Notes under the pieces: model-generated
The model's database searches: none
Told to the model about the DNA's origin: nothing
The model's input: the letters and a program-made list of their open reading frames with translations, nothing else
Translations under genes and position numbers: made by a program
Part shown: in pieces, positions 1 through 24,300 of the stretch
Numbering within the stretch: position 1 is the stretch's first letter
Layout: every line of letters starts with the position of its first letter
Source of the DNA: Leptasterias polaris
Taxonomy: Eukaryota; Echinodermata; Asteroidea; Forcipulatida; Asteriidae
Length of the DNA: 64,000 bases
Reading direction: 5' to 3'
Assembly: GCA_037783415.1 (NCBI GenBank)
Contig: JAZGTN010000210.1
Span: 988,804 to 1,052,803 of the forward strand

Positions 1-279
1 GGCATAGTTTAAGTTGGAGTTACAGATCATTTACAAACTGTGTATGTGAAAGACATAATAACGTGACATGTACTAGTGTTTGGCAATGATTTCCTATTTG
101 AAAAAGTTTGACCACGAGTTCCACCTCCCCCCCTCGATCCCCCACCCCCCACAATCTTAAATTTCTTAAAAAAAAAAAAAAACCTTAACAAATGCTACAT
201 CTTAGAGTCTTGTCCCACCAGGCAATTTTTACAGGCAAGAAGAAAGCAACCCGTTAATAGCATGCAAAAAGAACATTTT

Positions 280-567
280 GTTAACAATACTAGAGACAAC
301 AGAGTCATTCCACAATCCTCTGCTACTGTTGCTCAACACAGAGTATGCTTTGCTGGCCACTGCTATTAGGCTGAGACCCAGGTTATACCTGATGTGTTAT
401 ATTGGAGACTTCCATTCCCTAATAGAGGTTGCAGACCTCTCAACTACATTGACAGGATTGGTAGAGACACGGAAACTGAAATTGAGGACCTTCCAAACAT
501 GATGGGGGATAAACACTCCTGGCCTGACATGGGAATTGGATCTCAGTTGCGACCGCTAAATGAATAA
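280..567 (+). pseudogene. Decayed C-terminal fragment of a non-LTR retrotransposon reverse transcriptase
   Basis: Reading the plus strand in the frame that begins at 280 gives a 95-codon stretch ending in TAA at 565-567, broken by an in-frame TAG at 367-369. Visible phrases are FAGHCY just before the stop, then RGCRPLNYIDRIGRDTETE and MMGDKHSW. They resemble the C-terminal tail found after the RT domain of many animal LINE-like ORFs (FAGHC..., RGRRP..YID...RDTG..., ...DR..W). An AATAAA lies right at the stop. The Gly of the usual RDTG phrase is Glu here, another sign of decay. No upstream RT domain is readable. This is a dead, 5'-truncated copy. The family assignment rests on motif memory only. 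Confidence 0.6.
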
Positions 568-1570
568 AAACGTCTTTCTAATAGTGTCTTACTACCCTGT
601 TCGGTTTGATACAATTAAAGTCAATTGTGAATGTTTCAGTTGAATACAGTGCCTACTTATTGAGAAAACAGCAAAACCTGTCACAGTATTTTTATCAGGA
701 AAGTCGAATCCATCCACGTTTTGCGAGGGGACAGCGGGTATCAACAGCATTTCTTGCCATATAAAAGTCACCTGTGGGCAGAGATTAAAATTTGTTGAAA
801 TACTTTTATTGTTTTCTAATCAAGGGGGGGGGGGGGGGGCACTCCAGATAAAATAATTTTGCAGGATGCTTACTACAGGCATGATAACTTTGCTTATTTT
901 CCCATATGCCTGCCGCCGGCTCGTCATTGGACATGTGGATGCCGAATTGAATTTTCACCACTAATCATTGAACATCGAAGGTGTCAGTCGAATAAGTTCT
1001 GGTAAAACCACTCCTCAAATCGATGGAAATGATTTTACATACGTGTACAAGCTTGTGCAGTACACAACAAACAAAACACATGCATTGCTGCCGGTAGACT
1101 TTCCAAAGTCTCCACACATGTGCCCTACAGCAGTAAACGTATTCCAGTCAAACAGAATTTGAAGCATATCGTGAGCAAATCAAGGAATGAGAGAAGTTTA
1201 TATATATCAATTGCGTCTCACTGCACTATATACATGTACCTCATGCATGGAACAAAACAATCACCGTATATTGGGCCGGCCCCTGCCTGGGAACAATTTA
1301 CTTCAAGAAGAGAGATTAGCAAAATCAACATGAATACCCACTCAATCTCACCCCAAGTTTTTTATCAACTTTACACTGAACTCGAAGACCACAAATAAGA
1401 AAGTGAAAACAAAAAGAACAAAAAACAGAATTCCAGTTTAAACCAGAAGAATGTCATGCTTTCGGGTATGAATTACACAACTTCTATTCAGGGTCATTAC
1501 CGAAGTATGACCCTACCTTTATTGAGAACGGACATTTTTCCTTTTGGAGATTGCTCGGATCTGGTTACCT
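568..1570. other. Non-coding stretch downstream of the taxilin gene
   Basis: No coding exon is supported here. It holds a pure G tract at about 823-839 and otherwise unremarkable sequence. The ORFs at 968-1162 and 1120-1398 show no family motif or splice context. Confidence 0.5.
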
Positions 1571-1763
1571 GGGCCCAATTTCATAGAGCTGCTTAAGCAG
1601 AAAATATTGCTTAACAATTGTCTGCTAAGCAGAAATGAGCAGGATACCAGTCACAAATTGTACATGTGACATGGTAGTTTGGCTGGTAACCTTATTTTGG
1701 TAAGCATAATTTTGTTGTGCTCGGCAACTTTTTATGCTTAAGCAGCTCTATGAAATTGGGCCC
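1571..1763. mobile_element. Foldback MITE with GGGCCCAATTTCATAGA termini
   Basis: The left end GGGCCCAATTTCATAGAGC is mirrored by its reverse complement at 1736-1763, giving long terminal inverted repeats around a short centre. Related copies with the same termini lie at 8963-9133, 16908-17254 and 24442-24730. It is short, non-coding and repeated, which fits a MITE. The mobilising superfamily cannot be told from the sequence. Confidence 0.75.
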
Positions 1764-1898
1764 TGTATGAACTACTTCTCGATACACGGCCCTGAAGTTT
1801 GTCACGCAAGGCAAATTTACCAGCAACCAGTTCCAGGCAGTCTCTTTAGAAGAAATGCTCTCCTCTAATTTGTCTTGCAGATAGAGATATTAAGACGC

Positions 1899-2001
1899 TA
1901 AAATTAGTTAGTGGTCTGACGTTTCGACCCTTGCAGAGTCTTTCTCGAAGGCTAAAGAAAGACTCTGCTAGGGTCGAAACGTCAGGCCACTAACTAATTT
2001 T
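1899..2001. repeat. Foldback repeat with AAAGACTCTGCTAGGGTCGA core
   Basis: The left arm, which reads AGTTAGTGGTCTGACGTTTC, pairs with the right arm ending at 2001, giving a nearly perfect hairpin of about 45-bp arms. The same core phrase recurs in a shorter foldback at about 27590-27660, inside a CEP57 intron. Confidence 0.7.
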
Positions 2002-2185
2002 TGCATTTATACCACAGGTCCTTTTGGTTGGTAAGCCGCTTGCAACAGCTAATTCAATTTACATTAAGACTCTGTGAGAAAAACCAAACTGTTGCCTGTA
2101 AAAATTGCCTTACGTGACAAGGCCCTTACTAAGCGTAACAAAGCAAATATTTCATAATTGGTTAATTATTTATAGTTTGGTTTTT

Positions 2186-2376
2186 ACCCTTACACCTTAC
2201 ACCAATGTTTACCTGTTTACTCCGTTCTTAACCCGATTTCTGTGAAAAAAAATCCACAGGCAAATCACTCGGGTGGGATTCAAAACCATGACCTTTGCAT
2301 TGCTAGAGCAGATGTCTTACCACTAGACCACCGAGCTAGCCCTATGTTCACATCCTGTAAGGTGTAAGGGTAAAAA
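2186..2376 (-). mobile_element. tRNA-derived SINE-like repeat within inverted flanks
   Basis: Read on the minus strand, 2254-2343 contains a tRNA-like unit: a region resembling an A box (GTGGTCTAGTGGTAAGAC) and a B-box-like TTTTGAATCCCAC. Its flanks TTACCCTTACACCTTA and TAAGGTGTAAGGGTAA are inverted repeats. A related copy sits at 22303-22437. The B box departs from GGTTCGAATCC, so this is not a functional tRNA gene. Confidence 0.65.
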
Positions 2377-2425
2377 CATAATTATATTCTTTATCCCCGA
2401 TGCAAAATTAACATCTATTAAATGG

Positions 2426-2431
2426 TTTATT
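2426..2431 (-). promoter_or_regulatory. Probable polyadenylation signal of the taxilin gene
   Basis: The minus strand reads AATAAA about 37 nt beyond the taxilin stop codon, which is the expected place for a short 3' UTR. Confidence 0.55.
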
Positions 2432-2467
2432 ATTGCTAGAGCTACTAATAATCACGGAACTCCGAGC

Positions 2468-15734
<13,267 letters not shown>

Positions 15735-15814
15735 TGTAGTTTTGCGCTAAGTTCTGCAAGGGGGGAAAAATAACTCTACTAGTACTACTCAGAAAGTGTA
15801 ACAGTTAAAAAAAG

Positions 15815-16070
15815 GTTTTTTAGGTTGAACAAAGAAAAACTGATGAGAGTGGAATTCAAACCTGGAAACTTCCCGATACATGTACATGCCAGTGCTCTAG
15901 TACATACATGTATGTAACTGAGCTATCTAGCCCTATGCTGGATCTTGTCAATACATGTACCTTTGTTCGGGGGGTGCCAGTCAGAAGCTATTCAAACTGT
16001 AATTGTTGTATAGCCAGGGATCACACCCAAATTTCAATACAACCTGGGAAGCAGCAGAGGGATCACCTTA
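15815..16070 (-). mobile_element. tRNA-derived SINE relative in the first taxilin intron
   Basis: It resembles the 9690-9840 element (GAGAGTGGAATTCAAACCTG, GTAACTGAGCTATCTAGCCC, CCTGGGAAGCAGCAG), with ACATGTA-type words inserted in the head. The tRNA-like part is degraded. Confidence 0.5.
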
Positions 16071-16367
16071 TTATAATTGATTTTTTCAAAAGATATTGAT
16101 ATTTGATGCAATAATTTTTTCTGAAGGAAATTGAGATCAAATAAATTCACAACAAGTCATTGATAACACCATATTACACTAAAGTAACAGTTCTCAAATT
16201 ACACAGTGGGGCTTTTAAAACCAAAGACAAACAGTTTAAACACCAATTTGCAAAATTTAAAAACAATTAAATAAGTTCAGAATTTCAGAGGACCTTGTTT
16301 CAATCTTCTGCCTTTTAATAAATAAGTCACAATATTTATAATTTGTAAGTTAACTATACTAACTTAA

Positions 16368-16721
16368 AGGCCTGTACACTATTGGTAAGATCGAAAAACA
16401 CAAATGTTCACAGATTCACACATAACTTACATGATTTAAAGTAAGTAATGGTAGAAAGGGTTCCTTAAAAAGTTTCTGCCTAAAATGCTATCGTTTCTGA
16501 GAAATGAGTAAAACAATAGTTTTTATCGCGCGCGATAATAAACTCGATGTTTGAAAAACAGAAAACACATAAGGTCTCTTTTCACTATTTTCTCGTGACC
16601 TCGATGACCAATTGAGCTCAAATTTTCACAGGTTTGTTATTTCATGTATGTGGTTGATTACACAAAATATGAACACTGTCTGTGATTATTTTGTCAGCTC
16701 TGCCAATCCTGTATAATACCT
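16368..16721. mobile_element. TTAA-flanked MITE (AGG...CCT ends)
   Basis: TTAA at 16364-16367 and 16722-16725 flank a 354-bp non-coding element with ends AGGCCTGTACAC and GTATAATACCT. It is homologous throughout to 34665-35010 (CACATAACTTACATG, TTTCTGAGAAATGAGTAAAA, CTCGATGTTTGAAAA). The TTAA flanks are the target-site type of piggyBac elements. Confidence 0.7.
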
Positions 16722-16907
16722 TTAATACTATTAAGCCTATGGGTAGTAGGCCTATGGTGATTATGAATGATGCAGGGTTTTCAAAAAAATGCAAGTTAGC
16801 CTACTTGAACTTGTATCATATATAAAAACATTGTCATGTCTGTAAAAAAAACTGTATTTTTTTATTTTTTTTTTAAAGTCATGAACATCGATGAAGTCAC
16901 CTGCACA

Positions 16908-17254
16908 AGGCCGAATTTCATAGACATAGAAGCAGAAAATATAGTTGCGATAATCGTTCGTAACCCTCCTCTCCCGACGGGCTAGGGTTACGATTATCGC
17001 AACTAATACTACAGCAAATATTGCTTGGTAATTTCTTTGGTTAGCCAAAAATGAGAGGGGCACCGGTCGCAATAATGTTTATCTATTGTTAACTTTTACA
17101 CAAATACTAAATAGACTGTTGGCAGGTAGGTAGCCTGTTTCTGTTTAGCAAAGTTGTTCTGTGCTCAGCATTAGCAAGTTTTTGTGCAAAGCTTACAATA
17201 CAATATTAATAATAATAATATACAATTTTTACAGGCTTTTATGAAATTGGGCCC
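16908..17254. mobile_element. Foldback MITE, GGGCCCAATTTCATAGA family, with nested hairpin
   Basis: Ends GGCCGAATTTCATAGA and TATGAAATTGGGCCC are inverted. Inside, 16940-17004 is a separate stem (AGTTGCGATAATCG with its reverse) around a GC-rich loop, apparently a later addition. Confidence 0.65.
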
Positions 17255-17352
17255 AGGTCATTATCCTTCCTCAGTTCCTGCATTTAATTGGGCATCTAGC
17301 TTGTAATTGATCAGATTCAAACCAGTTATAATTCTTAAAACAAACATCTTAC

Positions 17353-17460
17353 CAATATGGCTCTAAAATACTAGGAAAACACGCACAACACACTCCACAC
17401 AAGTCCACAATTCACACAATGTACGTACAGTATACGGCAGCTAGCTCTCTAGAGGAACTT
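17353..17460 (-). promoter_or_regulatory. Candidate 5' UTR exon and promoter area of taxilin
   Basis: The minus strand offers a donor (ATTG then GTAAGATG) at 17353-17352, and the ATG exon has a clear acceptor (CCCCTTGCAG) ending at about 15754, so a non-coding first exon joined across a 1.6-kb intron is likely. The transcription start is not visible. This is inference from splice-site quality. Confidence 0.4.
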
Positions 17461-20400
17461 TGGTGCATTCTCAAACGGTTTGGAGCTCATTTCTAAACAC
17501 CAATACGTATCCGAAGTATTTATTGCTTGAGTCCCCGAGTAATTGCTACACTTCACTCAGTCCCTCCAGATCCGGTGTAACAATAATATTAACTCAGCCT
17601 GTTCTTGCTGTTGTTATTCGTTTGTAAATAGTTTATTTGACGCGTTAATGGTTCTTTACCCTTCTGTAGAAGCTTCTAGTGCTATGGTAAAAACTTTGTA
17701 ATTTTTGTCGGTAGGCAGATTGCAACAGATAATTCTCTTGTCAAAAAAAAGGAGAAAAACAAATGTTATTTAGTCAGAATTGAAAGGGTCTATATTCAAT
17801 GGTTTCGGACCCGCATTTGAAAGATTGTGTTTTCCACAAAAATGTCACTTTGCACGCTATTTGAAAACGGTCAAGTTAAAAAGTGTCCAACTGTACATGT
17901 GTGTGTTTTTTGTTTGTTTTTAGTGCAGCATTCCTTGGTGCAGCAGGCTAATTGGTGCAGCAACTTGAAGGCTTCTCGCATGAGTTTATGTCGGTTCCCA
18001 TGTTTGTAATAAGTCCAGCCAGAGCCACAATCAGCCGATTCCGACCAACAGTGCCTCTCGCCTCGGGCCCTCAACCCTCCGGGAAAGGGAGTCAGCACAA
18101 GTACTGCAGCTGCAGTAAGATTTTTTTAATTTTTATTATTAATTCAAAAATTAGTGAAGTAGGCTGTTATTATTATTAGGCTTGCACAAGTTTTTTGACT
18201 TTTCATAATGTCCTTAATTCTGAAGTATTCCAATATTTCAGGTCTAAACAATTTAATTAAGAAAACAATTTATTGCGTTTTGCTTATTTATACACGTTTT
18301 TAATATATTACATCAGAAATACCCGTAGTTACATTAAAAAAAACATTAAACAAAAAATACATTAAAACTAAATTGTAAGTCGTATTTTCTAAGCTAAACC
18401 TTTGAAATGATGCAACAATCTTAAATACATTTCGAAAATTATGCACTAATTAGTGTTTTGCTGAGACACCTGCAGTACACGTGCCCCCCCCCTCCCCCCG
18501 GGGGGGTAAAGTGGTCCCGCACTCATAGATTGAACTGCGTGCACTGTACTTAAAGTCATTGTGGCATAGAAGTGAAGGGAGGACTGATGGAAGTTTAATA
18601 CAGTACAAGCAGTGATTATTGCCTCGGATACTTATTCGTGTGCAAGTGCAAGGTACCTGCAGCCCATTTTAAAACCCGCCCAACTTGTAACGCACTTAAG
18701 ATATTTTTTACTCTAGTGTAGTTAGGGTCAATTACTTGTTTGCCACACAAATGACTTAGTGAACTAGGGAAAAACATCCTGACTTTTAACTTTTTGACTT
18801 GCGGTCAATCCGCATTCCGTACATGATCCGATAGCCCTGTCCTTTTTTGGATGTGGTTCAGAGCACATTTTTTAAAACAATAATTTAAAATTCACCAGGT
18901 TTTATTTATGCTGTTTTTTCATTGGTGATAAAGGAATGTGTTTTTTTCCTCTACTTTGTTCTCTCAACATTATGAAGTACTGTGGATTTTTTTTTAGTGC
19001 ACCAGGTGAAAACAAAATAAATAAAAATACAGGCGCCTCAGGTAGGATTTGAGCCCACCCCCATGTTATTTTAACTACATTGAAGTGGGCTTAAAACTCA
19101 AAATCAAACTGAAGAACACTAATGGAAGTATGCTCTTACAACTTCGACAGCAGTCAGAACATTAAATAAAAAGACAGAAAAACTTAAACCCTGTTGACGT
19201 CACAGGTCCAAAACAGCGCCCTCACTGAAGTCGATGACGACCTATCATTGGCTGAGAGTTATGCATGGAGCGTACACCATGCACCTTGCCATTGGTTAGC
19301 CTCAGTGATGGTGGCCAATGCAAGGGGTCTATAATTATTGAATAAATAAATGAACAATTACAAAAACTAATATTACTGTACTCATTTTATTTTTCAGACG
19401 AAAAAAAATGCTATTTACAGACTGATTTTCTTAATACAAAGTTCTATACAAATATCTCAATACAAAATGCTATATTTATTTATAAATCAGAGATAAATAA
19501 CAAACATCAATACATTGTAGGAATCATGACCTAATAATACAAAGTGCTTTAAATGTGTGCTTTATTCTCTCCCACAAAAAGGAACACTGACAACTAACTG
19601 ATATTGGATGACAAAGCTGCCTAAATATTTCAAGTGAATTCTTGGTGCACAATAACACAAATTATTAAATAAAAAATGAAGTTACAAGGGGGATTGGTTT
19701 TGTCAGTGGTGGTTGGGTGGAGAGGGGTGTCATGCTTTGTTTAAGACAATTACAAGTGTATTCGTTACAAAATTAATTGTAATCATAAATTGTTTTAATT
19801 TTGAAGGCATACAATTCATAGACTTAATCAGGATAGGCTTTCTTTCCTACTTTTGTTTTGAGTTTATTGATTATTTTGGGGGAGAGGGGCACTACCAGGG
19901 GCCAGGAAGGGGGGGGGGAGAGCACATGTGTGAGGGCCACAAAAATACCCCCCCCACCCCAGTTAATCAGCCTAATTACAGGCTAAATAACCACCAAAAC
20001 ATTTTGAAGTTAAACATTTGCCATACTATTATACGAGCACTGAACTAAATTAACTGTTAACTATATATTCTTAGCACTAATCAATTAAGTATTATTTACA
20101 CCTGTAATAATTTAAATCATAAATTATGTTTCATACAAAATCAAAAAAAAAAAAGGAAAGAGCTACATTGATTGGAAGTTTGCATAGCCAAAACAAAAAT
20201 CTAAGATGTGTGTTAGCACCGATGAAATATATGAATAGAAACTTTGCATAGTGGAAACATAAAATTAATGTAATGTGGCAAATATATGTAAAATGTAGAT
20301 CATGTAAATGTAAAATTTCTTAATAAAAAAGAGTGACCTTGTAATGTAAATTCCAGGGCCTTTCTGGAAGGCAAGACACTACACTGGTCATTTGGGAAAA

Positions 20401-20932
20401 TGTGTCATAATTTCCACATACATTCAAGAGTTTTGATAACGAACAGACTATATAAAGGATGCAATCTCCATAAATGCAAGTGTTTATGTTTTATTCCATT
20501 GAGCTTTGTACAAATTATGCCTGCAAGAAGTCCATGCTCTGTGGCTCTTTTGTAAACATGTGATGTCACAGGTTGCATGGCCTACAGATCTAGCATTTGA
20601 AACCTTTACTAAAGATGGAATAAAAGAATCATGAACGTGAGACAGTCAATCTATGGTGCAATGCAGAAGTACTGTTGAAATCAGTAAAGCAAGCATTAGA
20701 TAAAAATAGTGGACCTGAGAACAATGACGTCCACACAATGCTTGAAATATTGTGCGGACTTACCACATTTTCACACATAGAGGATGCAACTGGCCTAGCA
20801 GTAAACAAGGTGTTGAAGCTTTGTTTTCAATAATTGTGTTTTGTTTGGGTTTTTTCTTCTACCCGCCCGAATGTTCTACTAGAAAATAAGTGTAACACAA
20901 AAACTCATTTTGACCCTGGAGCCCCTCTTTAA
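17461..20932. other. Intergenic region between taxilin and CEP57
   Basis: No exon is supported. It contains a C/G homopolymer junction at about 18483-18507, a G-rich tract at about 19878-19918, and long AT-rich stretches. A block at about 19190-19330 (GACGTCAC, GCGCCCTCACTGAAG, GACCTATCATTGG) resembles, in reverse, the 54.33-kb and 57.05-kb blocks. Confidence 0.5.
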
Positions 20933-21323
20933 AGGCAAAGTATACCTTTTTTTTTTTTTAACTGTTCGATTGTTTTAATCCTACGTGAATGTAGATATTT
21001 ACAATAAAACTATCCGGTGAAAATTTCATTTCAAAAAGTGGTTGCTTTTTTGAGACATCACCAACAATTCGGAGCGTTAATGTCCACCCAGGAAGAGTAA
21101 TCCGAAACAGACATACACAATCTAAGAAACGTCTCTGACAGTAACATTTCTCAGATTCTAATTTTGGACCATAAAAACTGATAACTTTTTCCATAACCAC
21201 ATTACTTTGAAGTGAAATATTTCTCAAAATGCTTTATACCATCGAAAGCTGATGTACTTTTAAGAAAGTAAGTTTTCATTGACCTTATTTTTAATGGGTA
21301 ATTACCAAACGTATACCTTCCCT
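20933..21323. mobile_element. TTAA-flanked MITE at the 3' end of CEP57
   Basis: TTAA at 20929-20932 and 21324-21327 bracket 391 bp with ends AGGCAAAGTATACC and GTATACCTTCCCT. Inside, TCTAAGAAACG and its mirror TTTCTCAGATTC form an internal stem. It is the reverse orientation of the 13170 element and lies 66 bp beyond the CEP57 stop codon, so it probably forms part of the 3' UTR. Confidence 0.7.
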
Positions 21324-21389
21324 TTAAGTTGAATGAGGGGGAAAATCATAGATGGTTCCCTTGTGACATAAAGGCAAACTGTGAGGCAG

Positions 21390-24300
21390 TTAATCCCAAC
21401 TCACGTCGTGTTTACGTAGGGAAGTCTGAAGAGTCTTCATGTTCTTCAGTAGACACTGGTTTTTCTGTGAGTGATGATCTGGGCTCACGACTTGGATGCC
21501 TTTACCTCGAGTCCTAACAGTTGTGATGACTTTCACTTCTCCATCGTTCATGGCTGATGCTGTTAGAGATGGTGACCACACTTTCCGGACTGGCTTGGGT
21601 CTCGCTGCGTTGACGCTTGTCTTTTTTGTAATCTGCAATAAAGTTTTGTTTAAGTCGTTTTATTTTATTACACCTCTTCACTGGCACAACACTACATAAA
21701 GAAATAGACTAGGTAATAAATAGATACATTTAAAACCTCAGAACCTAGCACAGACTTTCAGCAAGACATGTGAAGCCTGCTACAAGGAACAGAGAGCTCC
21801 ACTTTATCAGAGGGTTAGATCTGGGTAAGACTGTACATGTTTGCGCACAAAGTATAAGAGTGAAAATACTTGTCAGCCCCTCAAACAAACAACTCTATGA
21901 CCTGATCCCCCTCTTATATATGTGGAATGGTCCAGTCTAGGATATCACAGACTTTGACTCCCCAGGGCATTACAGTTTGGATAAAACAGTGAAATGCATA
22001 AAATGTACCATGACTTAGTGTAACCAGCGTTCATTTAAGGGTTTGAATCTGCCTTTAGTGCATACCTTTTGCTTGTGTCTTTTAAGTTTGCTGATCTGAT
22101 CACCTTTGGACTCCATTCTGGCACATATCGCAGATAATTCTTGCTCTAGATCTACCTGAAGCCTATGTTCTGTTGTCTCCTGGATTTGTTTGGTGATTTC
22201 TTGATGCTCACTGAAACGAAAAAAGATGAAGTTAATTATCAACAAAAATGTTTTTATAGATATAAATTTTGTATAGGGAGTAAAGAATAGAGTATGTTAT
22301 TTTGCCCTTACACCGATGTGTGTTAAGCACTGTATACTCAGTACTTTCCAAAGTTCTGTTTAAAAAACAACCCACAGGAAAATCACTCGGGTGGGATTCG
22401 AACCCACAACCTTTGCATTGCTAGAGCAGATGTTTAACTCAGAGGTGCCAACATTTGCATCTTGCAATCAGGAAGATTTTGAACACAAAATTTGGAAGAT
22501 ATTTTGAGTTACATTCAACATTATACGCAAAATAATTCCTGGAGATATTCATACTTGTACCGCAAACATGGACAACATTTCTGAGGTGATGCGTGAACTC
22601 CATACTCACAATGCCAACTGTCCAAACTCATCTTGTAGCCCAAGTAATAAATCCGACAGGTCACTGTCGCTGCTTGCTACTGATACAGAAACCAAACGCG
22701 ACTTGGCGGTCTTAGTCAGACCGCTATTCGGCCGTCCCTTCACCGACGGATTACCGCACCACGCAGTATTGTGCGTCTTCATCAGAGCAATTAAATTCTG
22801 CATGTTGACGTTCACGTTGTGGCTGGGCGTTGTAGCCTGTAGAAAAACAAACAAAAAAGAGTTTGTTAACCCTTCTACAGTCTGACCATTCAATTATCAT
22901 TCACTGTTACTCTCTGAGTGGCAATTGTCAATTTTAATTTAGTTCAGTTTAGTTTATTGCACAAACATCAAAATACAATGTGGTGCAAAGAAAAAGAAAA
23001 AAAACACAATTGCAGGCCCACTAAATGGTGAACCTTGTTCACATAAAAGAATTTAAAACAAAGAAACAAAAACAAAAGCAAAAAAGGAAAAACAATAGTA
23101 GAAAACAAGTGTTCTGCTGTTCTTCCCATTATATGGAATATTCTTCCGAGACCATTTGTTGGGATTGTAGCTATGGCCATGGCGGCTTCAGATACAGCTA
23201 CGACTGTTGCTATGGACTTCCTTTTCTCAATGCATGATGAAGTGGCGATCCAGCCGTAGCCGTAGCCCTAGCCATCAGTTCGGACACAGCCCATGAATCC
23301 TTCTGGTTTCATTCTCATTTTGGCAGTCGGTGTTTACTTCAGTTTCTAACCTTTCTATTCTTATTGTAATTTTTCTCTAATTGTACTTTTTCTTGTACAG
23401 TATGATGAGGAAATTTGTTATTGTGCACTCCAAAAAATAAACGATTTGGATTAAATTATATTACCATATTTATCGCATGCCCCGTTGATATATATATTAA
23501 AAAAGAATAAGCATTTAGTTTTTGTTTGTGTTCTAATTTCTCAGTTTTTGAGACTACTGATAAAGGTATTGCTCAGGATGTCCTATACTTCAACGCACGA
23601 TGACTCGGCAACTCTGCGCTAGCTGTGTATGCAAAGAATGCCAAGTAACATGGAGTACGCATACACACAAGCAAACATTCCCTGTGAAATACCCTTGATG
23701 TGAACGCCGAATTCCCTATTTCCGTAATCGCCGATTATTTGCTTACAGTAAGCAGAGCCGTGAAATAGGGCCCTGACCACTTGGAGAGATTTTTGACTGG
23801 TCCTGGCTGTTTTATCTATCATTAGGCCAGCAGACCACCGTTTATAGGGAGACCACTGAAGTTTGTGGAAAGTACATTTGTGAACAGCCTACCTGTCCAG
23901 CAATGAAGGGTACATTCTCCATTTTCAACCGTAGATGTCTGGAAGTGCAGGGAACTCTACGCTGAGATGGCACCTCTGTGGTATGTTTCTTGCTAGACGG
24001 TTTGGGCTTCTTCTTCTTGGGCCTCTTCACTTTGTGTGAAGGATTAGACTCGGCCATAATCTCTTTACACTTTGCTTCAGTCTGCAACTACAGAAGAAAC
24101 ATAACAATCATAACCAGGGCTCGACTTTTACACTGGACCACCGGCCTGAGGCCAGTTGTTTTAGTGTTGGGCCAGTAAATCTCATAACTGGACAAGTCCA
24201 GCGGTCTTGTGATTTTCAATTGAATAATGAAACCTCAGTGTGTAATGTCTTAAACAGAAACAAGATACAATGTACGCTCAAATGTTGACTTTGAGTCTGA

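Noticed and set aside
2254..2343. tRNA gene
   Set aside because: The B-box-like region is mutated (TTTTGAATCC) and the unit sits inside a repeated element; the same applies to the heads at 5930, 6320, 9450, 9710 and 22390, which are SINE parts.
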